Assembly (NCBI GenBank): GCA_003427395.1
Contig: BFEA01000201.1
Location: forward strand, 615,637-636,023
Direction of reading: 5' to 3'
Source of the DNA: Chara braunii
Lineage: Eukaryota > Streptophyta > Charophyceae > Charales > Characeae
DNA: 20,387 nucleotides
The notes beneath the pieces are model-generated. The model worked only from the letters and a program-made list of their open reading frames with translations, was not told the DNA's origin and did no database searches. Positions 14,723-20,387 of this stretch are shown here, one piece after another. Positions within the stretch are counted from its first letter, which is position 1. The number at the start of each line of letters is the position of its first letter. The position numbers were made by a program, and so were the translations under genes.

Positions 14723-16366
14723 CTACCTCAACCTCGGACACCCGCACCAACCATTTCGCCAACAGTGCTGTATTCTGTGCACCTGGGTCAAGCAGGGCGA
14801 GCGCCCTCCCTCACTGCGAGGTCTGCATAAGGTGTCCCAGGCCACTTTGCTGATGTATCCCTTCTTTGCATCTCCTCCTGGTTTCCAAATGAACCTCCGC
14901 GAAGTTCCTTTCACCACCTTCAGCATTGGAGTCGAAAGCTTACAGACTGTCGCCACATACCATAGGAGGGCGAAGGCGGAGGCCATGACTGTCAAAACTC
15001 TTCCTATAAGCGACAGGTGGAACGCGGGTCCCCAGCTCTTGATTCTCTTGCATACTTTCTCTTGCAATATCGTTTCTTGTGCCGCCGAGAAGTCCCCCAA
15101 TGCCACTTGTACTCCGAGGAAGCGCTCCGCTTGGTCCACTTGCACCCGCACCATACCCCACTGAACCACCAACGGGAACGATCTGGGGAGAAAAAAAGTT
15201 GATTTTCTCCAATTAACCGCCACTTCAAACAATCTTGCGAACTCTACAAGGCAGTTCTTCAATGCCTCAAAGGAATGGATCTGGTTGGCCGACAACACAA
15301 ACAAGTCATCTGTCAGGGCCTTAACCCTGCTTTCTCCTCCTCCAATTAAGCGAAGACCTTCAATCCGCGGGTCCTTACGAATGTTGCACAGGAGTGGTTC
15401 CAAGTGAAGCACAAAGAGGAGTGGCGCCAAAGGACACCCTTGCCGCAGTGACCTTGTAAGGGAAAACTCCTGGGAAATTTTCCCATTGACATTTACTGCA
15501 GCCGAAGCATGGCCATACATTACTTTAACCCACCTGCAAAATGATTCTCCAAACCCAAGCACGCGCAACGTAGTTGTCACAAAGGTCCAATTGACCCTGT
15601 CGTAGGCCTTTTCAAGGTCTAACAGCAGCACTGCCACGTCCCTGTTCTCTTTATCAATAAGCTCTAGTGCCTCGATCGTTGTGACAACATTCTCGAAAAT
15701 GGACCTGCCCCGTATGAAGGCCCCCTGATCCCGTGCCACCAACCTGGGTAAATAGTTTCCAAACCTGATTGCCAAAAGCTTCGCCAACAACTTATACACC
15801 ACGTTGAGCATAGATATAGGCCTCCAGTTCTTGATATCCCTTCTGTCCCCTTTCTTGAATAGCAAGGAGATAATGCCTCTCATCATTGTTGTTCCAAGCC
15901 TTCCCCCCACCAGGACCTCGTTGAACATTTGTACCAAATCCAGTGTCAGGACATCCCAGCATGCAGCAAAAAACTCCAATGGCAGGCCATCATCCCCAGG
16001 CGCCTTACCACGAGCCATGCAGTTGAGTGTCGTGGTAAGCTCATCCACTGTCACTGGCCGATCCATCAAAAGCCTCCCTTCCTCGGGAAGTTTACAGTCC
16101 AAGTTATCCCATACCGTTGAATCTGCAAACATATCGTCATCCAAGTCATCAACCGGTCGCCTTGTAGTCATGATGTCTTGAAAATAGGCCACTGCGTACT
16201 TGCACATGTCTACATTCGAAGTAGCAGTAGGTAAGCCCTGTAGGTGAGGATGTTTTAACTCCCTCATCTGCACTGCTGTGTGCTTCGGTAGAAGGCGTCT
16301 AAATGCTTCTTTAGAAAGTCTTCTGCAGCAAAGATCCCTTTTACTTCGAACACTTTTGCCCTCCAC
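14723..16366 (-). CDS. LINE-B ORF2 segment 2: reverse transcriptase domain
   Basis: RVT_1-type domain. Motifs in order: GKAPGDDGLP, RPISMLN, motif A LLLDLEKAYDRVNW, motif B RQGCPLAPLLF, motif C L-T-D-D (bases 15316-15305), VNWRKS and the FLGV motif. In motif C both Asp remain, but Thr replaces the usual Ala and Leu replaces the usual aromatic residue. The real protein reads in from the endonuclease frame near 16316. The last 20 residues before 14723 are out of frame because of the frameshift near 14805. Confidence 0.87.
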   Translation of the reverse strand: MEGKSVRSKRDLCCRRLSKEAFRRLLPKHTAVQMRELKHPHLQGLPTATSNVDMCKYAVAYFQDIMTTRRPVDDLDDDMFADSTVWDNLDCKLPEEGRLLMDRPVTVDELTTTLNCMARGKAPGDDGLPLEFFAACWDVLTLDLVQMFNEVLVGGRLGTTMMRGIISLLFKKGDRRDIKNWRPISMLNVVYKLLAKLLAIRFGNYLPRLVARDQGAFIRGRSIFENVVTTIEALELIDKENRDVAVLLLDLEKAYDRVNWTFVTTTLRVLGFGESFCRWVKVMYGHASAAVNVNGKISQEFSLTRSLRQGCPLAPLLFVLHLEPLLCNIRKDPRIEGLRLIGGGESRVKALTDDLFVLSANQIHSFEALKNCLVEFARLFEVAVNWRKSTFFLPRSFPLVVQWGMVRVQVDQAERFLGVQVALGDFSAAQETILQEKVCKRIKSWGPAFHLSLIGRVLTVMASAFALLWYVATVCKLSTPMLKVVKGTSRRFIWKPGGDAKKGYISKVAWDTLCRPRSEGGRSPCLTQVHRIQHCWRNGWCGCPRLR

Positions 16367-17445
16367 TCCTGCTGCCGGGCCTGGTGTTCATCCCAATCTC
16401 GAAGCCTGTCCAGTCTCTCTTCTGACCAGAAGAGGTCTGATACAGGATTCTCCCCCAGTCTCTGTTCGGCTTCATCCACCCTCCCTTTAAGCCGAGTTGT
16501 TTCCTTATTCCGAAGAAAGGCCGCAATACGTGAAAAGGAATCTAATTTTAAAGAGATGATCCGCAGACCAACGTCGATCCACTCGGCTGTCGAACCGAAG
16601 GAAGACTTTGCAGAGTTCCAGCTTCCCCAAAAACCCTCCACCCACGAGGTAAGACCTGCGTCTGAGAGGAGTTCCGTATTCAAACGGAAACAACCTGGGC
16701 CTCTATCCCCTAGCTCTGCCACAACGCGCTTCATCACCACAGGCTTGTGGTCGGAGAGCGGAACATTTTGAACCTCCAAACTTAGGATTGCGCTCTTTGC
16801 TCCGTCTGAGACCAGAAAGAAGTCAATCCTCCTTCTCACTCCTGCCAATCGAGGAGCCGGGCCGAACCATGTACACCCTGAGTCTGTTGGGTACAGGTCC
16901 CGGTACACATCTCTCAGTCCCCACTGTTCCATCCAACTGAACAACCGGATTCTGTCGGCCGTCATCCCTTCCACCGCTTCTGAATCTAGACCTGGGCGGC
17001 ATGTGATGTTCCAATCGCCACCGATAACCAGGTTCTCAGCCTGTGGAAGCACATGCGGTAAGGTGTCAAAAAACACCGCCCGACTGGCCGAATCATTCGG
17101 AGCATACACTGTTGCGAATACCCATGTTGAGTCTCCAATCTGTAACCTGATCCAACACCACCGACCCCACATGTCACTGTCGAAGTCAACCAGATGGACA
17201 TCCACCCGACTGTGTACGAGGATGGCTACCCCCCCTTTGGTTCCTCGTGCAGGAGACCAAAGTTGGGGACCATCCCACTACTCACCTAACTGTGGCAACC
17301 TGACCTCAGACAATTTCGTTTCATGGACCATAATTACGTCTATCCTTTCTTGGTGAATCCACGCTTTGAATCTCCTCCCTTTGCGTTTTTCCGTACCTGT
17401 CCCCAAACCCCTAACGTTCCTAGTAGCAATTCTATGTCTGCCCAT
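16264..17445 (-). CDS. LINE-B ORF2 segment 1: endonuclease domain
   Basis: Collinear with LINE-A. N10, E42 (HETK), Y114 (VYAP), D144/N146 (GDWN), D208 (RIDFF) and D232/H233 (SDHKPV) are present. The residue before N10 is Arg (TRN) where LINE-A has Trp (SWN), a change likely to harm the active site. The codon-56 TAG interrupts the frame. After the domain comes a Glu/Arg-rich helical linker; the frame is lost near 16316. Confidence 0.83.
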
Positions 17446-19633
17446 CAACTGGCGAAGATCTTGATGCATATTGGATACCTGCCTGTGCGGGATTTGCAAT
17501 GCGTATTCCCTCTGCCACATCTGACTCATCCATGTCTGCCCAATCCATACTTACACATCGGAAGAAGGGGCTGGAAGCAAGATTGCAGGTTCTTGGCATA
17601 CTAGGGTGCACGTTGGCTAGAAAGGTAGCAGAGACTCCAGGGCCCACTACTACTTGTGACAGGATATCGTCTGATGCCTGAATGAGTGCATCCAGGGGGA
17701 ATGACCCTAAGCCAACCCTTTGCCTGCCTGCCCACTCATCAGGAGAGAACCGTGCATCTATAAAAACGACAGTATAACGGATAATGCGGTCATCCTCTAG
17801 AACCACCCTTATCTTTGGCAGGTAGAATTCTGGGAATATCCTAAACTGCAATCTATCCGCAAACAAGTATTTCACCCTCTCAGTGATGATAGCAGGTGTG
17901 AGGACTTCTGTCAAACCGATAGACGGTAAGGACAAGATTCCACTATTGTCAAGGAGTCCAATCACATGCACTACTTGATCTTGCAGAGAAACGACAATCG
18001 GAAGCAGCATTTGCTCCTCCCGATCTGACCCCACCCGTCCCTGTACATCTGTACCATTCGGGAGCGGATCGCCGGGATTCAACCCCTCCTCATCCACCCG
18101 TATCTCCTCCCTATGTGCACTTTCTGCTTCGCTATCGCCATCCGATCCTTCAGCGTCGTCTTCTACTTGATTAGCCTGCTGTTCTTGAAGCGCCAGTGTA
18201 TGATCTCTTGGAGGTGGTCCTGAAGCGCGACTCTAACCTCCTCTCGATCCTCCTTGGCCTTGGGTTTGTCTCAAAGCATTACCGTTTACATAATTAGCCC
18301 CGAAATTCGCAGCCTGGCCAGCCCCATAGAAGCTCTGTTGATATAAATCCATGCCCATAAGATTCATACCAATCGGCTGATAGCCAAAACCTTGCCATTG
18401 CGTCGGGCCCCATTGTGGGGCAAACTGCTGCAACTCGTTGCCATACATACTGGGCGCTCTGACTGGAATAAAGGGGGCCTGTGTAGGTCTCGGCGTGTTC
18501 GGGACAGGGACGGCCCTTGACGTAAGTACCTACAAGGCGCCGGTCCCCCCCGCGATCCCTGAGCCCTGCCGGATACCGCCACCAGCGCTTCTGGTGGACG
18601 CGATTGGAACTACTGCCCGAGGCCGAGATGACTCAGCTCCAGCCGAGGGCACGTTCTTACCTTCAGTCCCTGGCAGCTGCGGAAGTCCTCCTTCTCCACC
18701 TCCTCCAGATTGATCACTAGCCGCTGCCCGAATAAAACGATTATCTTCCGGTCGATCCGAGCGATCCGTCCCTCCTTCTCTTCTTCTCGGTCTCTGACCA
18801 ACTTGCTCCCCTTCTTCCTCCTCTGCTCTAGGACAACCTTCCTCCGTAGTATGAAACCACCACTTACACCTGTCACACCATGGGGTGTGTTTACAAACGA
18901 ATTTTATACGAAGCACCTCCTTACCCAAACGAATAGGCAGTTCTGGTTCAAAATTCCCTTCCGCGTCTTTCACCAAGTCAAATTTCAAATTCATGAGTTT
19001 CGGTCTCGATCGATCCTGTTCCGGAGGTTGACTGTTGATGAGGTGTCCCATCGCTGTTTCAACCATGCTCTCAACATGGAACATGGCTCTCAGGGGAACC
19101 CTGATTGCCATGACCCAAAACTTCGTCTCATCCTCCAGACGCCTTTTTTCTTCCAACTCGGTACGAGTGAGCCAAGGTTTAAATAGCATGCAATACTCAA
19201 CACCTCTAATCATCACCGTGTCCTCGGCATTAGCAATCAGCCATTGAGCAACTTCCTTGGAGGCGTGAACCTTTCCTCATTTGACGCTCCGGTCGAAAAT
19301 CCGTTGTTCATACCAGCCGTTTTCATAGGCTCTAATCAGGTCTTCTCTCACTCGCATCGGAAGATCGCGAGCCTCCCCTTGAAAAATAATCGTGACAGTC
19401 CTCTCCTTCAGCCAATTGGTGGTCAACTCATCCAACCGAGTGTTGACCACGAAGGTACCCGCTTCTACTACCCATTCTCCATGTTGGAATTTTTCTGGCA
19501 AAATCCCATCGTCATAACATTTTGAGATGAGCAGCTTCATCCTATCCTCATCCGAAAGAGGGACATCAGTATGACCTGGTGGTGAGCGGCCTCTATTCCG
19601 CTGTTGACTCGGCGCCCCACTTGCACTCGCCAT
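17432..19633 (-). pseudogene. LINE-B ORF1: RNA-binding protein with zinc knuckle (three stop codons)
   Basis: One continuous frame of 734 codons runs from ATG 19633 (MASASGAPSQ, G at +4) to TAG 17432-17434, broken only by TGA 19277-19279, TAG 18530-18532 and TAG 18233-18235. Order: a basic N-terminal tail; a DUF4283-like region (residues about 40-230, TVTIIFQGEARDLP and later FKPWLTRTELEE); a variant zinc knuckle CX2CX4HX5C (C253, C256, H261, C267); a disordered charged and Gly-rich stretch; a Gln/Gly/Tyr/Phe/Asn-rich segment (396-466); an acidic stretch; and a C-terminal domain (about 525-660) shared with LINE-A. This is the fullest ORF1 in the window. Confidence 0.82.
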
Positions 19634-20290
19634 AATTACCCACAAGACTACCTTATTCCTCCTCCTATCCCCGGTGCTCACGCATACGTACCAGATGAGT
19701 CACTTGCCCTAGCATCAAGCTACACCAGCACAAGAGAATACAAGAAGGAAATTACGGGGAGCTTCTCCGCCAAACGCTTAATATGTGGCTTCAGATCACC
19801 AGCATCAACATGTGGTTGCTCCCCCAGCTCTAACTCTTAGGAAAGCAGCTGCACTTGGTCCTACACCTCATATCAACAGCGGGTGCCTCCCGGCGCTCGC
19901 CAGCAAATCAGTCGAAAAAACTTCGCCCCTGCCCATTCCAACACACGTTCGCATAGTTGCACGCCTTCACTCCTATACTCCTACAACATAGTGGGAGACA
20001 GCCATACACTCGACTTCCCAAGGGGAAAGCTCGGATATCACCGAGCAAGACGAACGACTGCACCTACGACGTAATGATGACGACGCATGGTGATGGATAC
20101 GTCAGTCCTACCTGACCGTACGGGCTTAGAGCGCATCGCGCCAACCGCCGTACGCCCCCGCCCCGGCCTCGAGTCCACTGGAGGAGCTAAGCCTGCCGAA
20201 ACGCCCTACCGCACAGGGGAGCGTTAGCGCAAAATTAGCGCCGCCAGGAGACTCCCCTGAAATTCAGACCATAGTCTTTGAGTTCTGCAG
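19634..20290 (-). promoter_or_regulatory. presumed LINE-B 5' UTR
   Basis: Non-coding sequence upstream of ORF1, CpG-rich at about 20045-20230. Many LINEs carry an internal promoter here, but I see no defined promoter motif, so the role is inferred from position. A GCGTTAGCGC/TTAGCGCC repeat near 20221-20243 and the palindrome GGCAATTGCC (20290-20299) are the only structured bits. Confidence 0.4.
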
Positions 20291-20301
20291 GCAATTGCCT
20301 G

Positions 20302-20387
20302 TAAGCTAAGCTGGCTGATGCTGTCAGATACCCCGGGTCGAATTGTGAGGTCCCCGGCCTCAAATCTATTGGCAATGAATTGAGTAC
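20302..20387 (+). mobile_element. 3' tail of a further lineage-1 element, running off the window
   Basis: The tail block (20302-20361) appears here on the plus strand, opposite to LINE-B and LINE-C, with the same GAATTGTGAGG and TCCCCGGCCTC motifs. No LINE coding sequence precedes it within the window, so this is a very short copy or a non-autonomous relative. Its A tail would lie beyond 20387. Confidence 0.65.

Larger units (their letters stand above)
13269..17445 (-). pseudogene. LINE-B ORF2: endonuclease-reverse transcriptase (broken)
   Basis: The start is ATG 17445-17443, collinear with LINE-A ORF2; the end is TAG/TGA-type at 13269-13271. Lesions are internal stops at 17278-17280 (TAG, codon 56; LINE-A has Trp), 14454-14456 (TAG), 13803-13805 (TGA), 13797-13799 (TAG) and 13662-13664 (TGA), plus frameshifts near 16316 and 14805 (the latter fits loss of one G). 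The Cys/His finger (CDWC, then QHLWWEC; CX2CX8HX4C) lies between the last two stops. The C-terminal region is Trp-rich as in LINE-A. Confidence 0.88.
12876..20290 (-). mobile_element. LINE-B: near-full-length lineage-1 L1-type element
   Basis: Reading on the minus strand: a presumed 5' UTR, ORF1 (19633-17432), ORF2 (17445-13269), a 3' UTR with the conserved tail block and an AATAAA signal, and an 18-nt A tail (T tract 12876-12893). The 5' border is estimated; it must lie to the left of the plus-strand tail block at 20302. It shares ORF architecture and ORF2 length with LINE-A but differs widely in sequence, so the two are old, separate copies or subfamilies. Confidence 0.82.

Noticed and set aside
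14400-15164. 254-codon plus-strand frame opposite LINE-B RT
   Set aside because: It is antisense to the RT and its C-terminal extension, and shows no recognisable family.

Overview
The window looks like repeat-rich nuclear DNA of a green plant or streptophyte alga. The best taxonomic clue is a U6 snRNA copy at 5675-5770 with the plant-type 5' stem and plant-type 3' segment. The non-LTR retrotransposons are also of the plant L1 kind: an ORF1 with a zinc knuckle, and an ORF2 with endonuclease, reverse transcriptase and a zf-RVT-type Cys/His finger but no RNase H. A charophyte such as Chara is my guess from general impression; no database was searched. I see no ordinary host gene, CRISPR array or bacterial feature. 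Every recognisable coding stretch belongs to a retrotransposon, and nearly all are broken.

Left part, 1-6400: short repeats and remnants. It holds a tandem 82-bp duplication (203-366). Six copies (835-3908) belong to a short SINE-like family with A-rich tails; three of these carry a hairpin whose loop is constant while the stem changes on both sides. A small TTAA-flanked foldback element (1575-1725) sits inside one copy of a local direct repeat. Two minus-strand ORF2 C-terminal fragments (2211-2969 and about 5890-6170) come from a second LINE lineage. A 1-kb foldback element (4426-5468) has a G-rich minisatellite in one arm and a GTCCGG-rich centre. The U6 retropseudogene has a 14-bp target-site duplication.

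Middle, 6400-12052: LINE-A on the plus strand. ORF1 (6416-7441, N-terminally shortened) overlaps ORF2 (7434-11615) by 8 nt. ORF2 has all visible endonuclease and RT catalytic residues but carries two TAA codons and two frameshifts.

Right part, 12053-20387: minus-strand elements. LINE-C (12053 to about 12792) is a short 5'-truncated copy. LINE-B (12876 to about 20290) is close to full length, with a 734-codon ORF1 (19633-17432) and an ORF2 of about 1393 codons (17445-13269) overlapping by 14 nt. ORF1 has three internal stop codons and no frameshift; ORF2 has five stop codons and two frameshifts. The 3' tail of another lineage-1 element begins at 20302 on the plus strand and runs off the window.

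How the parts fit: LINE ORF1 and ORF2 proteins normally copy their own RNA by target-primed reverse transcription. The A tails, the truncated LINE copies, the SINE-like repeats and the U6 retrocopy are all products expected of such machinery. The two foldback elements are separate DNA-type repeats.
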